This document shows positions 25,456 to 36,654 of a DNA stretch of 64,000 nucleotides, piece after piece (the stretch's first letter is position 1; every line of letters begins with the position of its first letter). Location: assembly GCA_004194705.1 (NCBI GenBank), contig SADC01001153.1:186001-250000 (forward strand), given 5' to 3'. Source of the stretch: Ditylenchus dipsaci (Eukaryota > Nematoda > Chromadorea > Rhabditida > Anguinidae). The notes under the pieces were generated by a model. That model saw nothing but the letters and a program-made list of their open reading frames with translations, was not told the origin of the DNA and ran no database searches. The position numbers and the translations under genes were made by a program.

Positions 25456-26250
25456 TTAAAGGGGCATGCCCGTGCGTTTCAAAAAGTTAAGGCGGGGACC
25501 AGCAATTTTTTTTGAATCGTTCTATTTTTCACTCGTTTTGCGTCAAATCTAATATTGATGACCCTATACTACTTTTAAAAACTAGGCAGAAAACTTAAAA
25601 AATCTGAATGCGGATGCGTGTGAAACTTGATCGAGAAAGAAAAAAAGTGCTGGTCCCCGCCTTTTCTCCGTGTCGGGCAGACTGCCAACCGATTCGTTAC
25701 AAAAACTGATTCGTTACACCGATTCGTTACATTGACGATTCGTTACACCGATTCGTTACATTGACGATTCGTTACACCGATTCGTTACAGAAAAAATATT
25801 TTTTTGACCAAAAATCGACTTTTTGATTGGGGGATTAAGGTAAACCACCTGGATACCGTTTTTATTCATTAAAAAGGTATTCGTTTACCTGCCTGCCTTC
25901 GGCAGGCACCCTAATTCAATAGGAAGCCCCTTTGGGGGTACATGGTCCGGGATAAGGGCTGACCCTTCGGGGGTACATTGTCCGGGCCAAGGGCTGACCC
26001 TTCGGGGTACATTGTCCGGGCCAAGGGCTGACCCTTTGATTGCTCATAATATAAGGTGGTTTACCTTGGTCCTCCAAGGCAAAAAGTCGATTTTTGGTCA
26101 AAAAATATTTTTTCTGTAACGAATCGGTGTAACGAATCGTCAATGTAACGAATCGGTGTAACGAATCGTCAATGTAACGAATCGGTGCAACGAATCAGTT
26201 TTTGTAACGAATAGTCTGTATACCTGTCGGGCACGGGCATGCCCCTTTAA
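25456..26250. mobile_element. TTAA-bounded element with nested inserts
   Basis: Outer ends TTAAAGGGGCATGCCCGTGC and GGGCACGGGCATGCCCCTTTAA (inverted). Inside lie inverted arrays of CCGATTCGTTACA (25696-25790) and TGTAACGAATCGG (26112-26215). They surround a tandem array of about 36-nt units with the theme GGGTACATTGTCCGGGCC (25921-26036). Confidence 0.8.
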
Positions 26251-26394
26251 TGTGAATTATCTAGGGACGTGAATTGTCCCCTGGCGTGAATTGTCCCCGG
26301 GCGTGAATTGTCCCGGCATGAATCGTCCCGGGAGTGAATTGTCCCGGGCGTGAATTGTCGCGTACCCGAAAAATCAGTACAGAATAGGGTTGGG

Positions 26395-26940
26395 TAATTC
26401 TCCGGAGAAATACTTTCCGGGTAATTACCGGTAATTACCCGAAAAGCGGAGAAATACTATTTGCTGATACCTAAACCATCTGGATGGTGCCCAAACTGCC
26501 AGAATGGTACCCAAACCACCGGTATGGTACCCAAATCTTCTGGATAGTACCCAAACCATCTGAATATCACCCAAAACACCTGGATGTTACCCAAACCACC
26601 TGAGTGGTACCCAAATCACAGGGATGGTACCCAAACCCCTGGATAGTACCCGAACCATCTGGATATCACTCAAAACCCCTGGATGATACCTAAACCACCT
26701 GGATGATACCCAAACCAAAAAATTTCTGGCTGAGTAGGGTAGGTGGATTGGTTAATAGTTAATCGTAATAAAAAGTGAATGGTTAGTGGCGATTGTGATA
26801 TTTTTCGACCATAATTGCCATAAAATTTTCTATGAAGAAAGCAATTATACTTGTAAAATAAAAACATTCAAAAGATATCAGCATAAAAATGAAGAAGATA
26901 TCGCAGAAAATAAAATAATGAAAAAATGAAAAAAATGCAA
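26395..26940. repeat. Truncated inverse copy of the 6495-7402 element
   Basis: Reads as the reverse complement of that element: GGGTAATTACCGGTAATTAC, then about ten units of TGGATGGTACCCAAACCACC, then the AAGCAATTATACTTGTAAAA core. It stops just before the TTAA element at 26950. Confidence 0.75.
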
Positions 26941-26949
26941 AACCTCGAT

Positions 26950-27188
26950 TTAAAGGGGCATGCCCACGCTAATAAGAGGTGGTGCCCGGAATTCAAAAAA
27001 TTTTCCTAATCGTTGAACTTCTGTACGGATTTTTGAGCTTGGTTTATAACAAAACAAGGCCTAGAATTTAATTTTAGGTATGGTGTTGTTAGAAACCAAG
27101 TTGAAAAATCCGAACACAGGTTCAACGATTAGGAAAAAGTTTTGAATTCCCGGCACCACCTCTTATTAGCTTGGGCATGCCCCTTTAA
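26950..27188. mobile_element. TTAA-bounded foldback MITE inserted in another MITE
   Basis: TTAAAGGGGCATGCCCACGC at the left, inverted GGGCATGCCCCTTTAA at the right. The core carries TTGTTAGAAACCAAGTTGA and its complement. The flanks read CCTCGAT-[TTAA]-GGACAGGG, which is interior sequence of a pogo-like element whose right end lies at 27415, so this is a nested insertion. Confidence 0.85.
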
Positions 27189-27587
27189 GGACAGGGATTT
27201 TTGAAAAAGCCTGTCCCTAAATCGAGATTTTGCTTTTTGAGTAGTAAAATTATTTAGTTATTAAAAAACGATCGGCAAAATCGGAATCCTTGCGATATTT
27301 GGGACCAGACTGTCAAAACAGAACTGGTAAAAAAATTCAAAAATCGGGCTAAAAAAAGTGTCGGACCCTAGGTGGGAGCTTTTTGGTGTGTCCTTAAATC
27401 GAGAGTCGACTGTACTCCTAAGAGCTCTTCCGATTCCGCTTTTCCGATTTTGGTTGAGCGCCCAAAAATCTCGAGATCGACCCAAATTTTCCGATTTTCG
27501 GAGGGTTGATAAATAGGGTGGTCGGCCGCCCTATTAGAGTAAATGCGATATATACATGTTTTTACAGAGATCTGTTTTGTTTGCGAG

Positions 27588-28510
27588 ATGGAAGAAGAAT
27601 CTAGTAGCATCTCTTCTTCAGGGAGCACGGTAGTCATTCAATCTGATCTTTTTTTTGCACGTGACATCCACTTTTCAGTCTGCCGTTCTTCAGCGACTAA
27701 CTGAGCAAAACCGAGCCATGCTGAGCCGAGCCGAAGACTTGTTGAAGACGATGAGCGAATCTATGTCCGAGTATTTCTCAATAAAATCTTTTCGATTTGT
27801 GAACGAGATCGATAGTTTCGTCGCATGGATTGAAAGGGAAATCGAATCGGTATGTTCACGCTCTGAATTTACAATAGACCAACATTTATTTCAGTTGGAC
27901 TGTGAGATCACCGAGCTTGAAAGCATTAATTTCTCTTCGGAAGAAATTATTGATTTTGGGGTGAGTGTGGAAGAGATTGGTGACATCGAAAGCCGAATTT
28001 TCAAGCATGTTGAGAAAATGGACAAGGGATGTGAAAGAGTCTCTAAATTGAAGGCCGAGGTATTTTAAAGCCAATCTATCGTTCATTTTAACAAAGTCTC
28101 TTTGCCTTTGTAGTTGGACTCTCTGAATGCTCAGGCTGAAGCTGTGAAGACTAAGCTTATAAGTCAGCAGATATCGGTGATGGCTACGACGGTGCGAGGT
28201 AGCTTGCAGCATTTGTAGTAAATTGGTCGACTCATATTAAACTTTTAGACCAGAAAAGTTTGTCTGCATTTACAGCCACATCTACTTCACATCTGTCGCT
28301 TCCTTCTGTAATGCTTAATGGATCTGAAATCGTTGCTGAAGATCTGATAACGGCTATTGAAAATCTCCACCTAACTAAAGAAGATGTGAAGACCGCAATT
28401 GAGGTGCTTGGGTGATCGATGACAGTGAGAATCTGAAAACAGCCGTGGAGTATCTTGTACCGGATCAAGAAGATGACATCAAGACCGCCATAGAATGCTT
28501 TTCCAATTAA
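27588..28510 (+). CDS. Small coiled-coil protein, unrecognised
   Basis: Five exons: 27588-27629, 27679-27849, 27895-28059, 28114-28198 and 28249 onward, with introns of 49, 45, 54 and 50 nt and matching phases. The second intron is a multiple of three without a stop and could be retained. The product starts MEEESSSISSSGST, then has heptad-like, Leu/Glu/Lys-rich helix (for example LQRLTEQNRAMLSRAEDLLK). It ends with three related segments of the pattern D-hydrophobic-TAIE-hydrophobic (ITAIENLHL, VKTAIEVLG, LKTAVEYLV). A TGA at 28413 interrupts that series, and the series resumes one frame over to TAA at 28508, so one base is probably missing near 28411. A cytoskeletal or scaffold role is only a guess. 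Confidence 0.72.
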
Positions 28511-28604
28511 GAAAAACACCCATTGTTTTTGCTTCTGTGATTACTGTAATAGGTGTATGTTGTCGAAAAGGAGTATAAAACCATTTCCTTGTTATGTCTT
28601 ACAA

Positions 28605-28793
28605 TACAGTCTACTCTCGTTAAACTGGCACTCCAATAAACTGGCACCCTCGATAAACTGGCACTTTGAAAAAGCCCTATTTGGCTGGCCGACAGAGAAA
28701 TTAGGCAAAGTAACATCCCACTAAACTGGCACCCCGATAAACTGGCACCCCAGGCTGGTCCCCAGGGGTGCCAGTTATCGAGAGTAGACTGTA
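28605..28793. mobile_element. Pogo/Tigger-like MITE (TA target)
   Basis: Starts TACAGTCTACTCTCGTTAAA and ends ATCGAGAGTAGACTGTA. The interior repeats AAACTGGCACC. It sits 95 nt beyond the stop of the coiled-coil gene. Confidence 0.85.
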
Positions 28794-28799
28794 GGGGCG

Positions 28800-28985
28800 G
28801 CGCTGAATTCGTCCACACTGAATTCATCTACATCGTATTCATCCACACACGAATTAATCCACACCGAATTCATCCACAAAAATTTGTCCCGACACGAAAT
28901 GTTTATGGCTACCCGATGAATTGATCCTCCAATTTTGTAGGGTTACAGGTTCGAATCCCGTTGTTTTCCCGCAAATCCTTAGGCT
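28800..28985. repeat. GAATTCATCCACAC array plus tRNA-like piece
   Basis: About six GAATTCATCCACAC-like units (28806-28876), then GGTTACAGGTTCGAATCCCG at about 28941, which has a B-box but no proper acceptor stem. A similar B-box piece is at 23970-23990 beside an analogous array. Confidence 0.5.
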
Positions 28986-29469
28986 TAGACTAGGCCAGTG
29001 CAAATTGAGATAATGTCAAATGTTTGTGTCAAAATATGAATCTTATTAGTCTCTTGTGGGTATCTAAGCAGTCAGTCACTTTAGTAAAAACGCGTTTGTC
29101 AACCAGGGGCCGCCGAAGTAAACAAGTGCCGCTAAAACAGCCACTTAACTAACAAGAACACCAGTTTTAAAGTAGTTTTGTGTACCGTAGTGGTAGTGTT
29201 GAGGTGGTTACACTGAGAAAGTAGTACTCAGAGGGTAGTACCGAGACACTGACCAGGTATCGGTACTCAGGTGGAAGTGTCTAGGTATTGGTGCTTGGGT
29301 GGTGGTAGATGGTAGTTTCTAATTTGTAGCACCTAAATGGTAGTACCCTCGTGACAGCACGCAGGCTGTATATTAGATCGTTCTTTGTAGTGCATCTGAC
29401 CGTGTCGGTGGCTGGATAATCTGGACGTCCCATGTACCAACTGGACCAAGCGATCATTCACTTGGTTCA

Positions 29470-29720
29470 ACAAAACATTATTACGCTGTTGGGTTTCACC
29501 GATTTTTTCAACTTTTTCAAAAAAATTTTTAGACCTTTTAATTGTAAAATTTTCTAATTAGCAAAGTTTTTAATAAAAAAATGTATTCTATAAACTCATT
29601 ATATCTTAAATAAGTTTTTTTTCAGTAAACTCTTTTGAAAAATAAAGGATATCGTAAAAAGTCTAAAAATTTTTTTTTGAAAAAGTTGAAAAAATCGAAA
29701 TAGACTCACGGGAAGTTTGG
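29470..29720. mobile_element. Foldback, AT-rich
   Basis: CACCGATTTTTTCAACTTTT at the left matches AAAAGTTGAAAAAATCG at the right, with TTTTTAGACC / GTCTAAAAATT inside. No coding content. Confidence 0.6.
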
Positions 29721-30189
29721 CCACTTAAGCCGTTTGACCAACTAGGTACAGTTTTTCAAATATTCGAACTTTGCCTTTGACTTCAACCTCCTATTGTGAC
29801 CGTAAGGTCATCCAGAAATCTAGAGAACGACCTATTCCGAATTTTCGGAGGGTGGACATGTCCTTCTATTAGAGGGAATACGGTATGAGCTGCTCAAAAA
29901 TAAAAAAAGCATAAAACATGAAAAGCTTGGTAGTTACGTATTACCTCGACCCCTCACTTTTTATGTGCAGATCAGATCTGTTTTTGCATCAAATATAATT
30001 CTTTTGCATCAGATATACACTTTTTGCATCAGATATGCACTTTTCTATCTCAAACCACCCTAAGTGTCTCAAGTCTTATTGATCATCTTTATACCCTCAA
30101 ATTTTAAAACACTCCAAACAGTTGAATAAGACACTTCGAAAATCGGTCAGCGACAGATTGCGACAATTTGAATTTAGAGACCCTGACGA

Positions 30190-32580
30190 TCGATATATCG
30201 TATCGTTCAAAAGGCTGTAGGAACTTTCGTAACAAGACAATTTCGTAAGAGCGAATTTTCGTAAAAAATTTTTTTTCGTAAGAGCGAATTTTCGTAAGAA
30301 ACTTTTTCGTAAGAGCGAATTTTCGTAAGAAACTTTTTCGTAACAGCGAATTTTCGTAACAAGCTTTTTCGTAACGCGGTTTTCAGTAACATTAGTGATA
30401 TGTTAAGTTGCTTTTTTTTGCTTTTTGATCCTCCTTTGATGTTTCTTATACCTTCTGTGATGTTTTGACCAAAAATTGACCGAAAAAAATGAAACATTCA
30501 GAGGGTGGAATTGAACCACTGGTGAAAAAAATTCATCCCATCAACTTACCTACTGCACCATACATGCCACTAATGCGAAATAGCTATGTGTAGTATATAA
30601 TATATGAATTCTAGCTCGGAGTTTTCACCATGCTTTTGGGTATTTCTGCTGGTCTCCTAATGGATGAAAAATCTGGGGTCAACTAATTATCAAAATTTTC
30701 AGTCATATGACCCATGCTTACCGTGGGTTAGTTTTTCAAATATTCGAACTTTGCCTTTGACTTCAACCTCCTATTGTGACCGTAAGGTCATCCAGAAATC
30801 TAGAGAACGACCTATTCCGAATTCGCTTACCAACTTTTGTGCTCATACAGTTAATAGTCGGCTCACCTTGAGACTGGCATTAATTTTTCTGATATCAATT
30901 GATTCTGGCAAAAATTAATTCTGGAAAAAATTCGAACTGACAATAATTGGTCTTGACCAGATTTTTTTTGAATAAAACTTGTATTAGCAAAAATGGTTTC
31001 GAAATTAAAGATTCCAGTAAAAATGGTTGTGTATTAATTTGGCTTCTTTTGGACCTGGATGACCTGAAAAAAATTGAGTCAGATTCTGAAACAAATCGTC
31101 CTATCATACGTTAAATCGCGTTACTAATTGGGTTAGTTAGGGACCAAAACCCCGGTTTCACCCACCCAGACACCCAAAAAAAGATAGTAATATTTTTGTC
31201 TTGTGAAGAACTACCATCGTTTTAAATGTTTTTTTCTATGACCCAACCTCAGTTCTACTGGATAATCCACGTACCAACTGAACCAAGTGGTCGTCCACTT
31301 GGATCAAATTTTTTTTACGTTTTTCATGTTCCAAAACCTGTTTTCTGAACTAATTCGGGCATGCTGAAGATGATTTGATAGTGGTAAAATGACGTTTTCT
31401 CGGGTATTTTTTGAGTTTTGGGAATAATTGATTTCACCAGAATCAATTATTTTCCAAAACTAAAAAAATACTCGACAAAGCGGCATTTTACTACTATCAA
31501 ACCATCTTCAGCATGTCCGAATTAGTTCAGAAAACAGGTTTTGGAACATGAAAAACGTAAAAAAAATTTTGATCCGAGTAGACGACCACTTGGTTTGGTT
31601 GGTTCAAAAAAATTAAATTCCCGCAAAATTGTTAAAAATGCACAAATTTAATTAATTAAATTAATTAAATTCCCGCAAAATTGTTAAAAATGCACAAATT
31701 TAAAAAATGCGGATCAATTCATGTGTGGGCCAATTCGTGTTTGGACCAATTTGGTATGGATCTATTCGGTTAACTCATGTAAATGGATATCCACCTGACC
31801 AGAAGGTACCCATTTTGGGTTTTGGGGTCTGGGTCGATAAAATCACACTTTTGGTCTTAACAAACCCAATTCTCCACACAATTTTGAATAAAGAAAAGTG
31901 TCTGTATTTTGATTTTTGAAAAATTTTATTTTTAGGCCATCCATATGGATATCCACCTGACCAGGTGGTAACTACCCTGGATTTCGGGGTTCGGTTGGGT
32001 GAAATCAAACTTAATATAAATCAATTAATATAAATTAATATCAATTAATATAATCAATTAATATAATTTAATTTAAATCGAAAACAATTATTTGCATGAA
32101 CATTTAACTACCAAACAAATTTATTCAAAAAAATCTGGTCAAGACCAATTATTGTCAGTTTGAATTTTTTCCAGAATTAATTTTTGCCAGAATCAATTGA
32201 TATCAGAAAAATTAATGCCAGTCTCAAGGTGAGCCTAATAGTCATATAATTAACTATTCGAAGTGTCAAACAGTGACAGAAAGGCCAAAACAAATGAATC
32301 AGATGAAATCCTGAATTAGAAAAATGATTAAAAGTGAAAAAATTTCGATTATTTCCTCTTACGAAAGAAATTCGTTACGAAAATTTGCTGTTACGAAAAA
32401 GTTTCTTACGAAAATTCGCTCTTACGAAAATCTTTCTTACTAATTTTCGCTGTTACGAAAATGTTTCTTACGAAAGTTCGCTCTTACGAAATTGTCTTGT
32501 TACGAAAGTTCGTACAGCCGTTTAAAACGATATATCGGTCTCGATTTTCGCAGAAAATATCGTATCGTTATATCGTTTAC
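30190..32580. repeat. 2.4-kb composite inverted repeat
   Basis: Outer arms are arrays of TTTCGTAAGAGCGAATTTTC (30207-30390) and the complement (32345-32515). Next inward, GGCTCACCTTGAGACTGGCA (30860) matches its complement near 32225, and TGGTCTTGACCAG words face each other. The centre holds the 31281-31600 foldback and GGTGGATATCCACC-type units. No gene was found. Confidence 0.75.
31281..31600. mobile_element. Foldback element, CCAAGTGGTCGTCCACTTGG family
   Basis: Third copy, with ends AACCAAGTGGTCGTCCACTT and GACGACCACTTGGTTTGGTT. It is nested inside the 30190-32580 inverted repeat. Confidence 0.82.
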
Positions 32581-33295
32581 AGTCAACCCTCGATATAGTG
32601 GCCCTCGATATAGTGGCCCCTTCGATATAGTGGCCCCCTATGGCCGGTTCCGACTAAGAAAACATACCCTCGATATAGTGGCCCCCAAGGAAACATGTGA
32701 TTTTAATCGCAAAGTAGTTAGTCAAAAACCTATTTTTATTAGTATTTTCAATTTTTATCGTTTTCAACACCTACACCATCTACAATGTTTATTCCTATTG
32801 TTGTAAATGTTACTTTCTGTCTTTTGGAAAACAGCAGAAGTAGGTCGTAACAAAGAGCTGTAATAAAAAGGGGATGCTTATTGCCAAGGGGAATATTTTT
32901 TGAATCTGAAAATAGTGTTTACCAGCTAAATTTGAGAAAAATTGACACGAAATAGTTAAAGTCGAAAAAAATATTCTTCGACTGAAAATCCACTACCGAA
33001 CCCACTGCCAACTTTTAGCGGATTCAAATGCTCCTACCAATGAGCTACCTAGGCTATTTCACTTTAACTAGACTATTACGTTTTTTTTATTACTGGGAGA
33101 TTGCCCAACCAACCTCTTCACAATCGGTTCTCAAAATAGAGGGTATCGATTTATCACTGAAAAAATGGTACTAACTGTGAAGTATTAAGGTATTGAATAA
33201 GTTCATAGCTTCAGTGGTTTATAGTTAAAAAGGTCAACCCTCGATATAGTGGCGCCCTATGACAATTTTGTAAAGAAAAACTCGATATAGTGGCA
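32578..33295. repeat. CTCGATATAGTGGCCC end sequences and spacer
   Basis: A TACAGTCAACCCTCGATATA end at 32578 is followed by repeated CTCGATATAGTGG words. The same words return at 33238 and 33284 in the same orientation. This looks like the broken left part of a pogo-like element; no matching right end was found. Confidence 0.5.
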
Positions 33296-33830
33296 GAAGC
33301 AGTTTGGAGTGATGGAGAATGCGGAGGAAGCTAAAAAAATCGATGAGACAAGGGCTAAAGAAGTTTGTTGTCCGAGAAACAGGTAACAATTGACAGTTTA
33401 ATGACAAGATGCCATTTCACCTGCTTTTAGGAGAGTTATCAGCACTTGACCGAAAAATAATGCATCTCGTCGCTTGCCAGAATCTGCCATTTTCCATTGT
33501 CGAAGCCGAGACTTTCAAACTAATTTCGTCGTCAGGTGATCGAGAAAACTTGAGGGGTAGTCAGCAATATCGGTAGTGGGTCATGCCTCGAGTGTACGCA
33601 GCGGTCAAAAAAGAAGTTCTTTCTCGTCTGAATGATTGCAATGCTCTGTCCTTTACATCGGCGTTGCGCGTCGATATCTCTCAGCTCTTGCTACAGGCCA
33701 GTCCAGTGAGCAGCTTTTTTCGGTAGCCAGAGACGTCTACAACTACAGAAGATCCAATTTAATGCCAGAGAAAGCAGAGCAATTGATATTTCTGAATAAG
33801 AATCTTCCCTCCTTGAAATACTCGTATTAA
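33295..33830 (+). pseudogene. hAT-family transposase remnant (ZBED type)
   Basis: Three protein-like pieces in order resemble a BED/hAT transposase: KIMHLVACQNLPFSIVEAE, the usual region after the DNA-binding part; [18 protein letters not shown]; and the C-terminal dimerisation motif [20 protein letters not shown] ending at TAA 33828. The long RNase-H-like middle is missing and frames do not join, so this is an internally deleted, inactive copy. CTCGATATAGTGG repeats flank its left side. Confidence 0.75.
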
Positions 33831-33899
33831 ATTGTGTCCGTTTCGTTATCTGTGGCTTGGAAATAAAGGAAATTCCTTGGGAGGCTGCGCGATTTTTCG

Positions 33900-34690
33900 G
33901 GTTTATTATATATCATTCGTCAAATTTTAAGGTAAAATATCGTTACGATATATCGTTCCCGAAATTCATATCGTATCGTTATATCGATCGTTAAAAATTT
34001 GTCGTAGAAATATCGTATCGTTATATCGTTCAAGGGCAAATCACGGTCTCTATTTGAATTGCGACAATTCAAATTGCGCCAAGATTTATAATAAATAAAG
34101 TCTTTTTGAACTGAATTTATCACTAAAAATCATGGCGAAATTTAAATCAGTGTTGTAAATCGATTTTTTGCGTCTTTTCCGTACCGATGGCCATGTTACT
34201 TGCTTAAAGTTTTCACAAAAAAAATTCCGGTATATCACTTTGTAGAAAAATTACTCGGTTACAAAATCTTGTTAAAATATTTAGCTAAAGTATAGTATAG
34301 CAACCAGTGATGTAAATCTCGCCGGCACCGACCCTGGAATTTTCCGCACCGGTGCCGGTTCCGCACCGGCTGGTGGCGCACCTCATTTTTTTCATTCTCA
34401 TAAAAACCGCAAACTTTCAGTGCGTTTTTATTCGTTAACAATATGCAGCACGGAACAAACACAAATGTAATCAAAAAATGTATCGTTGGTTGAAGTTTAG
34501 CAAAACTTTACGTGTGACCAGTTTTTAACACAGAACTCTTTTTGTGGCTGCTCGTTGAAAGATTTAACCGAAAGAACAGCCTTTCAACACCATCTAGCTG
34601 GCGAGAATGGTTAATATATTTGGTGCCAGTGTCTTCAGGATTAGGTACGGTTCTGCACTGCCGCCGTGCCAAAACTTTATCCCCTTGAAG
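33900..34690. other. TATCGTATCGTTATATCG words and CACCGGTGCCGG stretch
   Basis: 33940-34045 repeats ATATCGTATCGTTATATCG, also present at 32560 and 30192. 34320-34375 is GC-rich with GCACCGGTGCCGG, resembling 20115-20170. No gene seen. Confidence 0.4.
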
Positions 34691-35258
34691 GCTTGTTTAC
34701 TGACTACTGCCAAGAAGGCTTTGATATACTCAAATTTGAAGACATAAACTGCTAGCAAGAGATCAAAAAAGTGAAGCTATTACTTAGCGGTTGTTAAAAT
34801 GGCAAAATGATTTGAAAAAAAAATTTTCGCCTTTACTCGGTTAATGAAAAATCGACCCTATCGGAGTATAGTCCTCCCCACCCCCCCCCCCCAAATGAAA
34901 TTTTTTTAAAAGTGTTTTCAAACACCCTATATCGACCTAAAATCACCTCAGGAGTTCAAAAAGACATTATTTTTAAGTTCTGGTTGAAAAAAAAAATTGA
35001 GTTTTGGGCATTTTGAGATTTCAACCATTTGCCTGTTTTGGCATGTTTTGGTCACCGGAGCTGGCCAAAAAGAGCCTTTAAATGCATTTTTGTTCAAGAG
35101 TCTTGCTCGAAACTATGTCTAAGATAAGTGAGTGTGCGCATCTCAACCCTGAGCAACTTAGCCCTCTGCGCCCCCGAACGGGGGCGCAGGGGCCAGGGGG
35201 CTTGGTAGCTTTGTTTTTAAGCTCTGATTACTTCTAAAACTGGCTAAACAAGACAAAA

Positions 35259-35350
35259 AAATAGCGTGCCACTACATGGGATCAAACCTGCAACACCATT
35301 TTTGGCCAAAAACGCAACCGCTTACGCGCTGCGCCACCGACACTTTTTCG
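35259..35350 (-). repeat. tRNA-derived SINE head, second copy
   Basis: On the minus strand it reads GGTGGCGCAGCGCGTAAGCG (A box) and TTGCAGGTTTGATCCCATG (B box). It is followed by GTGGCACGCTATTTTTTT and a GGCTTGTTTGG-like tail that is also present near 24115-24235. Confidence 0.72.
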
Positions 35351-35484
35351 AGCCTAAATGGCTTTTCCCCCTTCTTTAAAGGTTATTTTGTGAATGGAAT
35401 GGTTTTCGGTGCCGCATCGGTGCCGTTTCTTTTGTAGCTTCGGCTGCCATAACACAGAACCTAGTTAGGTTGCAGTGACGAATA

Positions 35485-36338
35485 CTCCCCCCACTGGGAC
35501 TGATCAGGTGGAGGAGATAACTTCATATTCGTGTTTCTCGACCCTGATTTTATAAGAAAGCCGCGCGTTTTTTTGATTCTGAGAAAAAAAAAATTTTCAA
35601 ACCACAGGGGGGGTATCATGGTTTTTTAGTCAAAATTTGAAAAATTTAAATTGGCGCTTTTTGAATTTTAAAGGGAATCAGGGCTGTATTGAGAGGGGAA
35701 GGGAATAAAAGGGGGCCACTTTTATGGCAGAACGTTAAAAATTCAAAATTTTTGTGTTCTTCGGCTGCCTCACCATGTTTTTCAACTGGGCCGTGGCAAA
35801 AAAAAGACTCTATATGCATTTTATGATCAAGTGTACTTCTCGGAATCATGTCTAAGGTAAGTGCGTGCGCGCATCTCTAACTCTCAAGCCCCCTGCGCCC
35901 CCTTCGGGGGCGCAGGGGGATCGGGGGCTTGGAGTTGAGATGCGCACACCCACATACCTTAGACACAAATCACTCGAAAGTGACTCTGGATGCATGAAAA
36001 GCATGCATACCAGAGTTTATTTATGCGGTAGGCCCAGTATTCAAAACTATGTTCAACATCTTCTTGTTAGTGGGCCGTCTATGATTAGTGGCCCCCTTTT
36101 ATTCCCTTCCCCTCCCTATACAGCCCTTAATCCCTTCTAAATTCAAAAGGCGCCAATTTAAATTTTCAAATTTTGACTAAAAAACCATGATACCCCCCTG
36201 TGGTTCGAAATTTTTTTTCTCAGAACCAAAAAAACGCGCGGCTTTCTCATGAAATCGGGGTCGAGAAACACGAATATGAAGTTATTTTCTCCACCTTATC
36301 AGTCCCCGTGGGGGGGGGGGATTCTGAACTCAAGCCCC
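35485..36338. mobile_element. Foldback element with GC-rich hairpin
   Basis: Arms of about 240 nt (35490-35730 and 36090-36335) include GGGGGTATCATGGTTTTTTA and its complement. Between them is a CGCCCCCTTCGGGGGCGCAG hairpin at 35896. A sister hairpin CGCCCCCGAACGGGGGCGC lies outside at 35170. Confidence 0.78.
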
Positions 36339-36654
36339 TAGTTATGCTGAAAAGGTGTGAAATACACCATTTCGTTGAAGTAAAGTTTCTTTACAAAATC
36401 TATCGAAACGATTCTACCGTTATGCCTTTTACTTGGATTTATGCTCTCCGGAGCCGGGCTTGTAGGTTAAATTAAAAACGTCGGAAAAAAACGCAAAAAA
36501 TCGATTTAGAACACTGATTTGAATTGACGCAATCTCAATTGTCGCAAACCCGAAAATCTATGGAAAAAAAGATTTAAAAATATAATAAAAAAGACAATCA
36601 GACATTTTCAGACTTTACTGGAAATATGAATACGCTAATTTTCTTTATTAAAAG

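Larger units (their letters stand above)
23640..26395. repeat. Composite nest of elements between GACAATTCACG arrays
   Basis: A left block (23645-23925: pogo-like end, TTAA-type piece, then GGACAATTCACGCCC repeats) faces a right block of CGTGAATTGTCCC repeats (26245-26365). Between them are tRNA-like sequences, a 24255-24655 palindrome with poly-C tips, a 24881-25195 foldback and a TTAA element. I see no gene in this 2.7 kb. Confidence 0.6.

Noticed and set aside
25696..26215. CCGATTCGTTACA units as a possible CRISPR array
   Set aside because: Units are adjacent with no spacers and are mirrored as inverted arms of a foldback element in a eukaryotic genome.
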